64,000 nucleotides of DNA from Allolobophora icterica (Eukaryota > Annelida > Clitellata > Crassiclitellata > Lumbricidae): NCBI GenBank assembly GCA_963556255.1, contig OY744611.1, forward strand, positions 1,235,030-1,299,029, in the 5' to 3' direction. This document shows, piece by piece, positions 1 through 10,972 of this stretch (positions are counted from its first letter, which is position 1; each line of letters starts with the position of its first letter). The notes under the pieces are model-generated. The model saw nothing but the letters and a program-made list of their open reading frames with translations. It searched no databases and was not told where the DNA came from. The translations under genes were made by a program, and so were the position numbers.

Positions 1-999
1 AATTGAAATTCTACATTGCCGTAGGTGAGTTTTAGAGCATTTTCGGAGGAAGACAGGGGCCCGGGAACCTATGACGCCAAAGGCGCCTATGCTCACAAGT
101 TTTGGCACTGTGGCGCCAAGGCAGGCGCATGCTCAAACAACTTTTTGGTCATTGGTACAATTTAAAAAAATCATTTGCGCCTAAATTTTAACAGTGATTA
201 GATAAAAGATGAGCGCCTTTGTCAGGCAGAATCCAAAGCTTATTTCGATGCACTCAATGCACTATAGAAATAACACAGTAAGTCTAATAAACTCTAATGG
301 AACCAACTATAAGAGCCGGCCAACGGCCGCCCTGACCTTAGGAAATGGGTCAGCAAATTAAGCGACTGATAAAGTTCCAAGAGAATCATGAAATCTGGAA
401 ACCTTATACTCTCGGGTATGAAAGCTACAACAGTTGTTGGCTGTTGAGAGACAAGATTTCTCGATGGTTACTTCAAATTTGGAGGCTGGTTTTGATGTGA
501 CACGCGCAATAATTATATCATCCTGCAAGACTGCATGAGGAGAGAGGGATTGAAATTTGGGCATAGAGAGAACACATAGGACAACGTACATTAAGTACAC
601 AACGTACTGTACATTAAGACAGCTGTAATGTATGTGTTCTCGTGTGCCTTCTCAGATGACCACTGTTTCATCTAACTGTTATTGGATTATATCGTTGTGC
701 GAAACTAACTTAAATGCAAACTTAGTACCCTACAGTGTACAGTATAGTTTAAAAGTAAATCTTAATTGTCAAAATTTATATCGCATGTGGCACATGGACG
801 CAGAGGCGAAACAGGCTAAGCAGAGAATTCAGAAGGAAGACTGTTCCAAAGTGAGGGACCTATGGAAGCAGAGGATAAACATCAGATTGAGTTGAGCCAT
901 TGAAGTTCTGACACGCGGAACCAGGAACCAAACTGGTCAGAAGAATGGAGAGGACGAAGCAAGTTGTTTTTAATTTTGGTGCACATGTACAGGTATTGA
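1..999. other. Intergenic, no gene recognised
   Basis: No convincing coding sequence is visible. The short reading frames here show no family motif. Bases about 650-710 resemble the far 3' flank of gene C near 30150-30195 (shared TGGATTATAT and GAACTAACTTAA-type words), so this may be the tail of another zinc-finger unit lying left of the window. Confidence 0.4.
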
Positions 1000-1134
1000 T
1001 ATTGCATCAATGTTCATTAATAAACCAGCGTTCCAACTTGCTGCTCACTTCTTTGTTCCTAGAACTATATAAAATAGTATGACAGTAATTTTAGAAATAG
1101 GACACCAAATGAATTGTCAAAACACCTATAGAAT

Positions 1135-1366
1135 GGGGCGTGGTGGCTCAGTGGTAAGTTCGGCGCCTTGTGACCGGAGGGTTGCAGGTTCGAATCCCAC
1201 TTTAGCCGCTGCGTACGGACCTTGGGCAAGTCCTTCACTCGCAATTGCTCGTGGCGCTTCGGCGTGAAAATTCCGGTACAGCATCAAATGCTGTAGTCGG
1301 GAGCGCCTCTGAGTAGTAGTTGACTTCGAGAGGCGCTATAGAAATATCCGGAATAAATAAACTACA
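1135..1366 (+). mobile_element. tRNA-derived SINE, family 1
   Basis: The head is tRNA-like, with an A box TGGCTCAGTGG at 1144-1154 and a B box GGTTCGAATCC at 1187-1197, the internal promoter pair of RNA polymerase III. The body contains CTTGGGCAAGTCCTTCACT, a motif common in animal SINEs, and a tail GAGGCGCTATAGAAATATCC resembling LINE 3' ends, followed by an AATAAATAAA-type end. It is an element rather than a tRNA gene, because the body extends well past the tRNA part and no acceptor stem closes. Confidence 0.8.
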
Positions 1367-1384
1367 GTCCGTCAATGCGCATCT

Positions 1385-1525
1385 GTTGCACAGTTTAAAT
1401 CTATATTAAAAACTCACCTATTCACATTGTACTATGACTAGGAATGTAGCGCAACGCGCTTCTGTGCAAGGCCTGTCTTGTTGAAGCGCGCTATAAATTT
1501 TTAGTTGTATTATAAGCTTATTGTA
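1385..1525 (+). mobile_element. 3' end of an L2/CR1-like LINE
   Basis: Bases 1391-1441 translate to QFKSILKTHLFTLYYD followed by a stop, the usual C-terminal tail of L2/CR1-group reverse transcriptases. A short 3' untranslated stretch follows with GAAGCGCGCTATAAAT. The rest of the element is absent, as expected for a 5'-truncated insertion. Confidence 0.55.
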
Positions 1526-2027
1526 CGATTTGTATAATGACGGAATTCTTAGTTGTTTAACATCATAATCTAATCGCTAGGTGACAGGAAATACCTTCAA
1601 CAACTCCAGCTTACTTTTCATTGTAGCAAAATCGTATGATCACTCGCCATTTTGTGCTGATGACAGGATGAACGAGATCATGGGAAAATTCTACTTTAAT
1701 GCCAAATCTGGTTAGATTCTATAACCCTGTACGTATAATTTAGTGGACAAACACGTTAAATACACGTTAGATAAACGACAGCTAGGTCAATGAGGGAATT
1801 GTTAATCTTATGGCTTGAGGTTAATGTTTTCTACTGCTGGGAAGTTATTCCGAGGAACATTAGACCAATAAATGTAAATGTAAACGTTTTTATGTAGCGA
1901 CCGTATAACTTCGACTCTGCTCATCTTTCAATGAATTTATTGGGTTAAATTCTTCACCACCGCTGCGCGTGTGAGTGGGTACCACTCCATTTCAGGTCTC
2001 CGTTTGATTAGGCGCGTTCGGACCGTG

Positions 2028-2141
<114 letters not shown>

Positions 2142-2338
2142 TTTATTGAAAAACCAAAAGCGAACCGCACATTGGTGAACAAGTATAGAAAAAAATATAA
2201 AACAGAAGTAATAAGACCATAATAAGAACATAATAATATTTGAAAAAAGGAGTGTTAGCCCGATATTTACTATAATAATTAATCTAATAATATTCTTTAT
2301 TCATTCAAACTGACAGGTAGGCAGTAAGATTACATTGA

Positions 2339-2440
2339 AGCATGACAGTACAATCAAGATCTTAATTAAACACACGATTTGACATGCTAGGTGCCTCCTT
2401 AGAGGGGGGTTATGGGTATCGACCCGCAGTCTAATGTTAT
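2339..2440 (-). mobile_element. SINE family 2, fragment
   Basis: On the minus strand the tRNA-like part has a B-box-like GGTCGATACCC. The downstream body matches the copy at 52190-52345, including GTGTGTTTAATTAAGAT and GTACTGTC. The copy is decayed. Confidence 0.5.
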
Positions 2441-4345
2441 TATTATTATTATTATTATTAAAGCAGTTTTTTATAGCGCCCCTTCAAGACTTCAAGATTG
2501 CCTACTCAGGAGCGCTCCCAGCCCAACCACGGTCGAACAACGCAGTTTTGAGAACAGTAAGAAACAAGGTGAAATGACCAATCGGTATTTGGCGGAGTTT
2601 GGTAGGGAGCCCATTCCAGGTCATGGGGCCAGCCACAGAGAAGGCACGGCGCTGTTGTATGGCTGTCCGCGCACGGGGAACAATAAGTTCAGCCTGCGCA
2701 GCTGAGCGGAGAGAGCAACGACGTTGCGAACATGAAGTGGGACAGCAGAGCTCCCGCAGGTATGGAGGGGCCACGCCTTCAAAGCATCGCCGAACCAAAG
2801 CAGAGATTCGATAAGTGATGCGTTGCGGGTAGGGGAGCCAGTGTCGGACATCCCTGATATACGCAGACACTCTGCCAAAGTTGGGGATGCGGCCTATAAG
2901 GCGGGCAGCAGAACGCAGGATTCTATTCAGGGGCTCAATCCGTCAGGCCGGCAGTCCGTTATATATGGCACTGCAGTAGTCCAGTCGAGAAACAACAAAT
3001 GCATGGACAAGTGTGGAAGCTGCACCAGAGGACAAAGAACGGGAAATCACCTTCAGTTGCCGGAGCTGGTAATAACAGCTACGGGAGAGAAGGCTTATGT
3101 GCCGCGTAAATGCAAGTTCCTGGTCCAGGATGACTCCCAAGTCCCGGACCCAGGTCGAAAAAGTAAGGTGTGGGAATTGCAAGGCAAGAGAAGTCAAATC
3201 GATTTTGGAGAGCTGCTGGGGTGTGCCAAGCCATATAAACTGCGTCTTAACCGGATTAAGTCTTAAGCGGTTTGCAGACATCCAGGCCTGCAGGGATTCC
3301 ATGGCACGGGTCATGGTTTCCACAGCTGCAACAGCCCGGACAGCAGGGCAGTGTACATAGGCTTGCAGGTCATCAGCATAGGACTGGTTAAAAACTGACC
3401 CAGCCGCTAACAAGGACCCCAGGTCAGCAGTGTAGATTATGTAAAGAAGGGGTCCAAGGACGGAGCCTTGAGGCAGGCCAAAAGGAGCAGGAACCCAAGG
3501 GGACCTAGTGGATCCTTGAGCCACCATAAAGGAGCGGTCTTGCAGAAATGAAGTAAGCCAACCTAGAACATTACCAGAGAAGCCAAAGGAAATGGATAAG
3601 CGCTGCAAGAGGATGTCGTGATCGACAGTGTCGAACGCGGCACTCCCATCGAACAGCGCAAGGAGAGTGACCTGGGATCTGTCAATGGCCCCATATAAGA
3701 AAAAATTATGTCCGATAAGAGGCGGACTAATAGGGTTTCTGTGGAGTGGCCCTTACGGAAACCCGATTGGAAGGTGGGGAGAAGACAATATTTGTCCAGG
3801 TAGCACATGAGCTGCGCGGCAACAATCTTCTCAATTATTTTAGACAAGAATGTAACATTAGCAATGGGCCTAAAATTGGTTGGTTCAGTAGCGTCGAGTC
3901 CATCCGCTTTAAGCACTGGAACAAGGATGGACCTCTTTTGGCTTGCAGGAAGAACTCCCTCTTGGAGGGAGCGGTTACACAGAACCGTAAGGAATGGTAG
4001 GAAGACATCGAGGGTCTCTTGGAGGATGAACGACGGGAGCGGATCCAGTTTGCAGGTCTTCGGCGCTGATGAAAGTATAATTCGACGGAGCTCAGCACTT
4101 GTGATTAGGCCCAGAGACGGAAGTTCGTAGCTCGTAGATGGAAAGACCGGTGGTGGGCTGTCTGCCGTGGCCTCGCGGACCGAACGCACTTTAGCCGTGA
4201 ATGCCTTAAGGCAGGCATCAGCCGTGAAGTGTGATGTAGCCGGACAGGAACCAGAGCGCGCACGACCCAAGATGTCATTGAATGTTGACCAGAGTTTTCT
4301 GGGCTCACCGGAATGCAATGTTGTCCTGGCCATGAGTGTTACCAA
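2437..4345 (-). mobile_element. L2-like LINE, 5'-truncated, frameshifted
   Basis: The minus strand encodes the reverse-transcriptase half of an L2/CR1-group LINE in at least three pieces. Bases 4345-3563 include NFRPIANVTFLSKIIEKIV and GFRKGHSTETLLVRLL; 3608-2943 include FGLPQGSVLGPLLYIIYTAD, the catalytic YADD core (SYADDLQAYVH) and VRDLGVILD; 2870-2502 carry the tail HWLPYPQRITYRI and FSVAGPMTWNGLP. The frame changes near 3650-3700 and again near 2900. The endonuclease half is missing. The 3' end runs into a TAA microsatellite at 2437-2460, typical of L2-type tails. It is a dead copy. Confidence 0.85.
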
Positions 4346-4379
4346 TTACCATTAGGGCCTACTCTATCAGCGCAACCTC

Positions 4380-5188
4380 TGTCTGCTACTCATCCCATTC
4401 CTAATATATATAACCCTTATTCGATAACTGGTAAAGTCCATCCTTAACCCTGAAGTCTCGATCATCCTTCATCTGACCTATGTCAATCCCAGGATCTGTT
4501 TTCTTCCTCTTCTCATTGCATTATCGCTCTTCTCGTTTCACTGTTTACTTTTGCTTCTCAGCTCTGCGTGATTTGAATATTCTTAATTCTTATCCTGAGT
4601 TGATACTGTTTTTGGAAAAGTTTTTTTGCTGTTTGACGACCACACCTACCAAACATGACACCCCATGTTAAATTTGTTAACTGCATTGGTTTTTGTAATT
4701 TCCATTGTACTTGGTAAAGGTAGGGATGTGGTTAATCGTTTCCTTCTTTCCAGTGTTTTTTACAAGACCCATTTCCAAAAGTTGCTGTTCTCTAACATCC
4801 GTCCTTCTGGCTCGTTCCAGCTGGAAAATCATTTATCAAGAGTATCTTAAAACCTCTGATGTTCAACTGCAAATTTATAAACTTTTTCCTTTGCTAATTT
4901 TACAAACTTCTGTAATTTTCATTATTTTAGTTAACTTTTCATCAATTGATGCACTTCTTAGGGCAGGTGTCAGGCCATTGTGTTTTGAGACAGAGCTGTA
5001 ACAGTAAGGGTTTGACCAGAGCAAATTCTTAGCAGAAAATTAGTTAGCGAAATTACGGAGCAGTGCCTTGCCATTATTTCTAACTATTAACTGAACTACA
5101 AATGCAGAACAGACATTCTGCTGCAATAGAACCAGCAATCAAATTATATTATGTATTTTAAAACATTAATAATGAGGTTTCATTTTAG
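4380..5188 (+). other. Gene A upstream region with conserved exon-like block
   Basis: Bases about 4640-4870 are strongly similar to the minus strand at 12900-13180 (upstream of B) and partly to 25850-25920 (upstream of C). The conserved core reads WKIIYQEYLKTSDVQL in one frame, and a second frame is about equally conserved, so the block may be untranslated leader rather than coding. Bases 4970-5090 match the equivalent regions upstream of D and G (GTAACA...AAGGGTTT, AGCAGAAAATT). No initiator or TATA box can be assigned with confidence. Confidence 0.5.
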
Positions 5189-5325
5189 CAAGTACGTGAG
5201 GAAGACGAGCAACATTCTTTCACAGCTTCAAAAGTGCACTTGCAGGACAAGGTCTACACCTCATTAATCTTCATCAAGAGAATTACAGTGGATTTATTCG
5301 ACTACAACTTTCGCCATAGTCAACT
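5189..5325 (+). other. Gene A upstream exon-like block (KYVRKTSNIL)
   Basis: A splice-acceptor-like TTTCATTTTAG ends at 5188. The following sequence encodes KYVRKTSNILSQLQ and is conserved before genes B, D, E, F and G at the same relative place. The reading frame closes in each copy before the zinc fingers, so it could be a 5' untranslated exon or part of an upstream exon that is no longer joined in frame. Confidence 0.55.
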
Positions 5326-5499
5326 ATGTCACCTTAAGTGGAAATCATGCTGAACAATAGCATAAAGGTGTGCTGCTATATAAAGGTTCGATAGCTTCAG
5401 TATTTGATCATAAAAAAATACTACTACTGACAGATGAAACATGAACCCTTTCTGTAAGCAAATGAAGTCATTGATAATGTAAGAAACTAGACACTGCTG

Positions 5500-5857
5500 G
5501 TGTTGGAAAGGCTATGACAACAACAATTGCAGAAACTTTTACTTTGAAGTGCGTAACAACACTGATGATTCTCAAAAGCCATACAAATTCCAACTTTGTC
5601 TAGAATCTACTGATTGGAGAGGCACGCTAAAACATCACATCGATGTCAATAATTTTAGAAACCATATGTTCAAGGTTATCATCTGAGAGATCTTCAAAGA
5701 ACCCATACTGGAGAAAAACAGTGAAATTTTTATTAAATAAGTGAATAGCTTAATGGTGAATATGTCATCCCAAAAAGCAGAAAAAGGAAACAGCGTCCAG
5801 ATATATTGGAAGTCATTTAGTCAGGGTGTAATCTGAAAAAGCACATGAGAACCCATA
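5500..5857 (+). pseudogene. Decayed zinc-finger remnants upstream of gene A
   Basis: Pieces such as QKPYKFQLC near 5577-5605, AACCCATACTGGAGAAAAA near 5698-5717 and AGTCATTTAGTCAGG near 5812 are former finger and linker units that now carry stops, frameshifts and lost cysteines. The same remnants recur upstream of the other paralogs, so an ancestral longer finger array degenerated before the duplications. Confidence 0.6.
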
Positions 5858-7327
5858 ATGGCGGAAACCTTACGTTTGCCAGTTATGTCAGAAGGAAACC
5901 AAACAGGCGAAAACCCATACAGGTGCGAGTTATGTCAGAAAACTTTTGTTCAAGGTAGTCGTTTAAAACGCCACATGAGAACCCATTCTGGCGAAAAACG
6001 ATACATGTGCCATTTGTGTCAGAAATCAGTTGCTTCTCATAGTGATCTGAAAAGGCACATAAGAAGCCATACTGGTGAAAAACCACACACGTGTCAGCTA
6101 TGTCAGAAATCATTTGCCAAAGGTACTACTCTGAAAGAGCACATGAGAAACCATACTGGCGAAAGGCCATACAGTTGCAATTTATGCCAGAAAACATTTA
6201 CCAAAGGTGATATTCTGAAAGAGCACTTGAGAACCCATAGTGGTGAAAAACCATACACTTGTCAGTTATGTCAGAAACCATTTGCTAAAGGTCATGCTCT
6301 AAAAGAGCACATAAGAACCCATACTGGGGAAAAGCCATATAGGTGCCAGTTATGTGAGAAATCATTTGCTCATGGTGGTCAAATGAAAGCGCATATGAGA
6401 ACCCATACTGGCGAAAAGCCATATAGATGCCATTTATGTCAGAAATCATTTAATGAAAGTGGTCATCTGAAAAGACACATGAAAATTCATACTGGCGAAA
6501 AAGCATTCAGATGCCAGTTGTGTGAGAAATCATTTGCTGACTGTGGTACTCTGAAAAGGCACTTCAGAACCCATACTAGCGAAAAAGCATACAGATGCCA
6601 GTTGTGTGAGAAATCGTTTCCTGTAGGTTGTACTCTGAAAAGGCACATGAGAACCCATACTGGCGAAAAAACTTACAGATGCCAGCTGTGTGAGAAATTG
6701 TTTGCTGTAAGTGGTTCTCTGAAAAGGCACATGAGAACCCATACTGGCGAAAAAACGTACAGATGTAATTTTTCTCGGAAACCATTTACAGTTAAGAGTT
6801 TGCTAAAGAATCATACAATAACTCATACAGAAGAAAACCAGTACATATGCAAGGTTTCTAATAAAGGATTAACAGAAATTGGAAATGAAAAGAAAGATAT
6901 AAGTACTCATGCAACTGAGTATCAACCCACGCGGACTGAGCCTTTTACAGAGAGCAGTTCAGCAGCCAATCAGTTAAAACTCCATGCAGGAATACAGCCA
7001 CAAGATCTTAAATTGGGAAGTGAAGTAATTGCTAATCTATCTGATCATTTCACCACATTTAGTGGTAGAGGCGATATTGGTAAACCAAATGAATGTTTCT
7101 CATATCCGGATTCTATTGGAATTGCAGATCACTTACCAAAAAGTAGAGATGGAGAATGTCTGCATATTACCGAATTCAAATTTCCTGTTGATGCAAAAGA
7201 GTCTTTGTCAAAATCATTTGGATGTGGTATATGTGACGAATTGCTGGAAATAGAAAAGGAATTTCTAGACCATTGTTCTGGCCATCAATTTTCTCCACCT
7301 GACGATTTAGCTGCTGACCTGTGCTGA
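5858..7327 (+). CDS. C2H2 zinc-finger protein, gene A (489 aa, long form)
   Basis: A probable nuclear nucleic-acid-binding protein. It has ten intact C2H2 fingers (C-x2-C-x12-H-x3-H) in 28-residue steps joined by TGEKPY-type linkers, residues about 20-300. Two decayed fingers follow (RCNFSRKPF and ICKVSNKG, second cysteine lost). A linker of about 115 residues then leads to the family C-terminal domain SFGCGICDELLEIEKEF, itself a C-x2-C-x12-H-x3-H finger with an acidic helix, and FSPPDDLAADLC. The start is a Met ten codons before the family's MSERN-type Met; it could equally begin at the inner MSEGNQTGEN. No KRAB, SCAN, BTB or ZAD domain is seen in the ORF. DNA target and function are unknown; the family call is firm, a role in transposon control is only inference. 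Confidence 0.9.
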   Translation: MAETLRLPVMSEGNQTGENPYRCELCQKTFVQGSRLKRHMRTHSGEKRYMCHLCQKSVASHSDLKRHIRSHTGEKPHTCQLCQKSFAKGTTLKEHMRNHTGERPYSCNLCQKTFTKGDILKEHLRTHSGEKPYTCQLCQKPFAKGHALKEHIRTHTGEKPYRCQLCEKSFAHGGQMKAHMRTHTGEKPYRCHLCQKSFNESGHLKRHMKIHTGEKAFRCQLCEKSFADCGTLKRHFRTHTSEKAYRCQLCEKSFPVGCTLKRHMRTHTGEKTYRCQLCEKLFAVSGSLKRHMRTHTGEKTYRCNFSRKPFTVKSLLKNHTITHTEENQYICKVSNKGLTEIGNEKKDISTHATEYQPTRTEPFTESSSAANQLKLHAGIQPQDLKLGSEVIANLSDHFTTFSGRGDIGKPNECFSYPDSIGIADHLPKSRDGECLHITEFKFPVDAKESLSKSFGCGICDELLEIEKEFLDHCSGHQFSPPDDLAADLC

Positions 7328-7808
7328 ATTATTTTTCCACATACCTTACAGATTGGGACAATTGTAATTTTAGATTAAAAAAACGCCATAGAAGAATTGG
7401 GATACATACATGAACAGTTACTGTGTATCACTTTAATTTCAGAATACTTAGCCAGTAGGCGATCTGGTGTAGAGAATCCAGAGGTTCCTCATTATAGGCA
7501 CCACATAGCCTGCCTAAGGTGTTGCCTTCTGCTCACATAATTATAAGACTGTTGAATTGCTGCAGGTCATCAAAATGAAATGTTATGCGTAGTTACAAAA
7601 GATGCAGCAAAAGTTTTCGTTCTGGGTTCCGCTACTTTACAATTTATTGTTAAATATTAAATTTAGCTGTTCTGCTTGACTAGATATTTAACAGAACGGT
7701 TAGCTGTGACACTTAGACTATTGTTGTTGCATACATGATTTATTAAGTACCAGTTATAAAATTAATTAGCTTATTTTATTTAGAATAAGTGTTGCACATT
7801 ATGTTTGA
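7328..7808 (+). other. Gene A 3' untranslated region and flank
   Basis: It is homologous to the flanks after the other six genes (shared GAATCCAGAGGTTCCTCATT, AGACTGTTGAATTGCTGCAG and CGTTCTGGGTTCC). The shared AATAAA has changed to TATAAA near 7757 in this copy. Homology resumes at about 8245-8300 after the Helitron insertions. Confidence 0.6.
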
Positions 7809-8002
7809 CTAGCTGTAACCGGTGAAAAATCACGGTATATAAAAAACAATTATTATTGCAGTGATAACAATAACGTCATACTATGGGCCTATAGCCGTCG
7901 TCAAGACAACCGTCGCCAAGGCGGCAGTATAGTGACGTCACAATAGTGTTTGTTACGGGACAGACAGACAGACAGACGTACAACGGTTATTATGTTGTTT
8001 AA
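7809..8002 (-). mobile_element. Non-autonomous Helitron, copy 1
   Basis: Read on the minus strand, the 3' end is a short hairpin (CCGTGATTTTTCACGG) followed by GTTACAGCTAG and then T, the usual Helitron ending CTAG before a host T. The other end contains a GTCTGTCTGTCTGTC stretch common near Helitron 5' ends. No Rep/helicase is encoded. The 5' limit is approximate. Confidence 0.65.
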
Positions 8003-8241
8003 CTAGCTGTAACCCGTGAAAAATCACGGTATATAAAAAACAATTATTGCAGTGATAGCTTACTTCCCCGTTATATTATGACGTCATATTATAGGCCTAT
8101 AGCCGTCGTCAAGACAGCGTAACACAGCTAGACAGCTAGTCTGCTGGCAAGACAACCGTCGCCAAGGCGGCAGTATAGTGACGTCACAATAGTGTTTGTT
8201 ACGGGACGGACAGACAGACAGACGTACAACGGTTATTATGT
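8003..8241 (-). mobile_element. Non-autonomous Helitron, copy 2 in tandem
   Basis: A second copy of the preceding element in the same orientation, with its own hairpin and CTAG end at 8003-8006. It carries about 45 extra bases, including a small ACAGCTAGACAGCTAG repeat. The two copies are head to tail within the 3' flank of gene A. Confidence 0.6.
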
Positions 8242-8574
8242 AAGTTAATAATAGATGTTTATTGTGTAATCAAGATTATGGTGAATCCTGAATAATATTC
8301 ATTTGACGATCAACAACGGCACCAGCATAGCTGTCTGAGCGTTATATTGACTTTTGATCTGATTTCTTCTTTTTCATCGGTCTCGCTTTTGGCTTACTAT
8401 TATTTTTTGGTTCTTTTACTCAGGATATCAGGTCAGATCGATCCAATTATGTCTCTACTTCTCGCACAATAATTAAACGTCTCGATTATGCGCGCAATAA
8501 TATTGACGGCGCGCATTTGTCGTGAGCGTTATAAGGACGGGGTGCCAAATTAATACCATGTCTTCACGTTGCTG

Positions 8575-8825
8575 ATCATCCAACTTCTAGTTTCACGTAT
8601 AATATAAACTATTTTCATCGCTCATCCAACTTCAAGTTTCAGTAGTATTTTCATGAATAATCCAACTTCTAGTTTTACTATGAAACCCATCCTTCTTAGG
8701 GCACCTGATTTTGTTTTTATACGCGGTATTAGACCTAACGTGAAAGAATTTAGCAAGGTAAAATACTGATTCCCAGCCACTATCAAATTAGCAACGTAAA
8801 CAGAAACTAGGCCTACGGTTTTACC
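8575..8825. mobile_element. Relic of a GGTAA-type inverted-repeat element with minisatellite
   Basis: CTACGGTTTTACC at 8813-8825 equals the right terminus of the element at 53191-53615. The preceding bases hold three decayed units of the TTTTCATC...ATCCAACTTCTAGTTT minisatellite. The left terminus was not found. Confidence 0.5.
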
Positions 8826-9150
8826 AAGTGATCTTGTCATCTGTTATCGTCCACCTGATCTCATTGCCCTTCAAGAAACATGGACCTCCATTTCGTCCTC
8901 TAGCCATCATCTCTCCGATTGCACTCTTCGTGGTTACTCCCTGCTCCGGTTCCACTCCTACTTGTCTTCCAGATCCTTCTCTGCTAAAGCCTCAAGCCAC
9001 TGCTCACAACCCCTCCCTCTCTCCTGTGGTGTGCCTCAAGGCTCCGTCCTGGGTCCACTACTTTTCATCCTTTATACTAACATTCTCCAAATGGTCAGAG
9101 AATCCCCATCTACTTCTAGACAGCGCGGTCTTAAGAAACAAATAGCGTCG
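8826..9150 (+). mobile_element. LINE fragment, endonuclease fused to RT remnant
   Basis: One frame reads CYRPPDLIALQETW (endonuclease motif), and shortly afterwards LSCGVPQGSVLGPLLFILYT (reverse-transcriptase motif). In an intact LINE these lie hundreds of codons apart, so this copy has a large internal deletion. Confidence 0.65.
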
Positions 9151-9187
9151 AGAAATTTCAGATTATACTTTTACCACGGACCTCCAA

Positions 9188-9496
9188 ATGACTAAGGATA
9201 GGCCTAGCCTATATAAAGCAGTAGAGAGAGTCAGTCAAGTAGTCAGTTGGGAAGCGTTCAGTTACGCTGATGTTGATGAGATAGCTACAATATCGCAACA
9301 ACTAGAAGAACTTCTTTTCTGGACTTCTCAAGACGAAAGCCTAGACTGCCTGCTTAGCTTAGCACTAGATATGCCAGTTGATTCTACAGCAAAATGCCAC
9401 TATAAGCTGCTGGCGTTCCCGTCTGAACCACTATTCATCATTGAACGCTTCCCAACTGATTACTTGACTGACTCTCTGATATACTTCGATGACTAA
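9188..9496 (+). CDS. Unrecognised 102-codon ORF
   Basis: I do not recognise this protein. It has normal complexity, an acidic middle (FSYADVDEIATISQQLEELL) and a hydrophobic-rich end (EPLFIIERFPTDYLTDSLIYFDD). It lacks finger, RT or transposase motifs and has no paralog in the window. It could be an exon or retrocopy of a host gene, a piece of an unknown element, or chance. No clear splice site or promoter supports it. Confidence 0.25.
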   Translation: MTKDRPSLYKAVERVSQVVSWEAFSYADVDEIATISQQLEELLFWTSQDESLDCLLSLALDMPVDSTAKCHYKLLAFPSEPLFIIERFPTDYLTDSLIYFDD

Positions 9497-9529
9497 CCGA
9501 GTGGAGTATAGGCCTAGTGTAAGCTTAAG

Positions 9530-9620
9530 GGATAAACAGAATGCCCAAGAACAGAGCCTTGAGGAATACCGCAAGTGAGATGGCATGATTGGGATGAGCC
9601 TTCAGGTGTATTAACAGAGA
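9530..9620 (-). mobile_element. Tiny LINE RT fragment
   Basis: The minus strand reads HLTCGIPQGSVLG, the reverse-transcriptase PQGSVLG motif, with no further domain around it. Confidence 0.45.
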
Positions 9621-9719
9621 AACAGCTGGGAATAAAAATGCGGTTGAATCCAGAGGAGAGCAGTGTCAGTACAACAGCCAAGTAGAAGGATGGGCAGAAA
9701 CTACAAGACTAGTGATAAC

Positions 9720-10150
9720 AGAGAAAACTTTTAAGCTTACAAAGTCCAATTTTTAATATTATTGGTTTTCTAATTTGAAGTCAACTGTTAAAACATTTTC
9801 TTACATGTTTTCACATATCTAATCAAAATTTTTATTCGTTTAACAGAATTAAGCAATTATACTCGTGTTCACAATCCAAAAGAATTGCAAAAAATAAGCG
9901 TAGGCCTATCTCGCGCGCTGTTAACGCAGCTTGCCGAAGCAAGCCTAAAATTAGACCAATTATGCACATTTTTAGGCCTACTGTTTAAAAAATTTCATGA
10001 AAAAAATCAATTGGCACAATATCAGATTATCTTCTGTGTTAGTCTTTCCATAAATTTACATTAATTATGGTTGTAGCATTAATGAATGCACAATAGTAAT
10101 GATTTTAACGCTAAGTATTTGAAATAAAATGGAACACGTGCTTCCAAAGA
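9720..10150 (+). repeat. Unclassified two-copy repeat, copy 1
   Basis: Bases here match the minus strand at 19380-19720. Shared words include GTTAACGCAGCTTGCC, CAATTGGCACAATATCAGATTATCTT and the TGTTAGTC segment. No coding or termini are recognised. Confidence 0.5.
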
Positions 10151-10299
10151 ATTACGTGTAAGCATCGCCATCTTAAACTCAATGCGCTTGTGATTACGTA
10201 ACCAAGCGGATTTGTGTCGCATGCGACATTTGCCATGAAAGATCTCCTCTTAAACCACTGTACGGTAGGGTCCTAAGGTTGCTTACTTTTGATTCGTAT

Positions 10300-10972
10300 A
10301 AGGATATAATCCAGTTACAATTGGATGAAAAACATCAATGCTAAGTATAAAACTTCACTTTATTAAACAAATATCTATTCCATAACAAGAAGTATAATTA
10401 GGCCTCTGTGCAATTCACGACCTGTAGCTTATTTATTTATTTATTTGAAGGTGAAGAACAGAATTAGGTGTATCATAAAAATTAACAAAGACAACAAAAT
10501 GCCAAATATTCAGGATTCACGACAAACTTCATTACACAAATATGCATTTATCTTTCGTATTAAATGATCAAACACGTAATCTTAATAAAATAAGGTAATT
10601 CCTTTTTTAAATTAATAAATCATGAACACAACAATATGCTAAAATAGTCTCACAAATTGATACACAGGTAACCGCTCTCTTAAATGTCTAGTCCAGCAGA
10701 GTATATGAACCGCTAAATTTAATATTTAACAACAAAATTGTCAAGCAGTGGAACCCAGAACGAAAGACTTTACTGAGCCTTTAGTAAATAGTAACAATAG
10801 CATAAAATTTCATTTTGATGATCTGCAGCAATTCAACAGTCTTATAATTATGCGACGAACCTATGGATTCTCTGTACAACAGAATGCCAAAGTCTGTCTA
10901 AGTATTCTAAAATTAAACTGATACAAGGTAAATATGTATCCTAATTCTGCTATGGCATTTTTCTATCTCAAA
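10300..10972 (-). other. Gene B 3' untranslated region and flank
   Basis: On the minus strand this matches the downstream flanks of E and C. Conserved words include AGACTGTTGAATTGCTGCAG, TCTTTCGTTCTGGGTTCCAC and TATGATACACCTAATTCTGTTCTT. The AATAAA present in the paralogs is mutated in this copy. Confidence 0.6.

Larger units (their letters stand above)
1000..2027 (+). repeat. Dispersed repeat R, copy 1, interrupted
   Basis: This is one of seven copies of an unclassified repeat of about 1.2 kb. The recognisable parts are about 1000-1125 and 1580-2027. They share with the other copies the words CGCCATTTTGTGCTGATGA, AATCTGGTTAGATTCTATAA, AATAAACGACAGCTAGG and CTCTGCTCATCTTTCAATGA. A SINE and a LINE 3' fragment lie between the two parts. 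No coding capacity or terminal repeats are evident, so the class is unknown. Confidence 0.7.

Noticed and set aside
1135..1210. A tRNA gene
   Set aside because: A and B boxes are present, but no cloverleaf closes and a SINE body follows. The same holds for 57197-57270 and 52260-52345.
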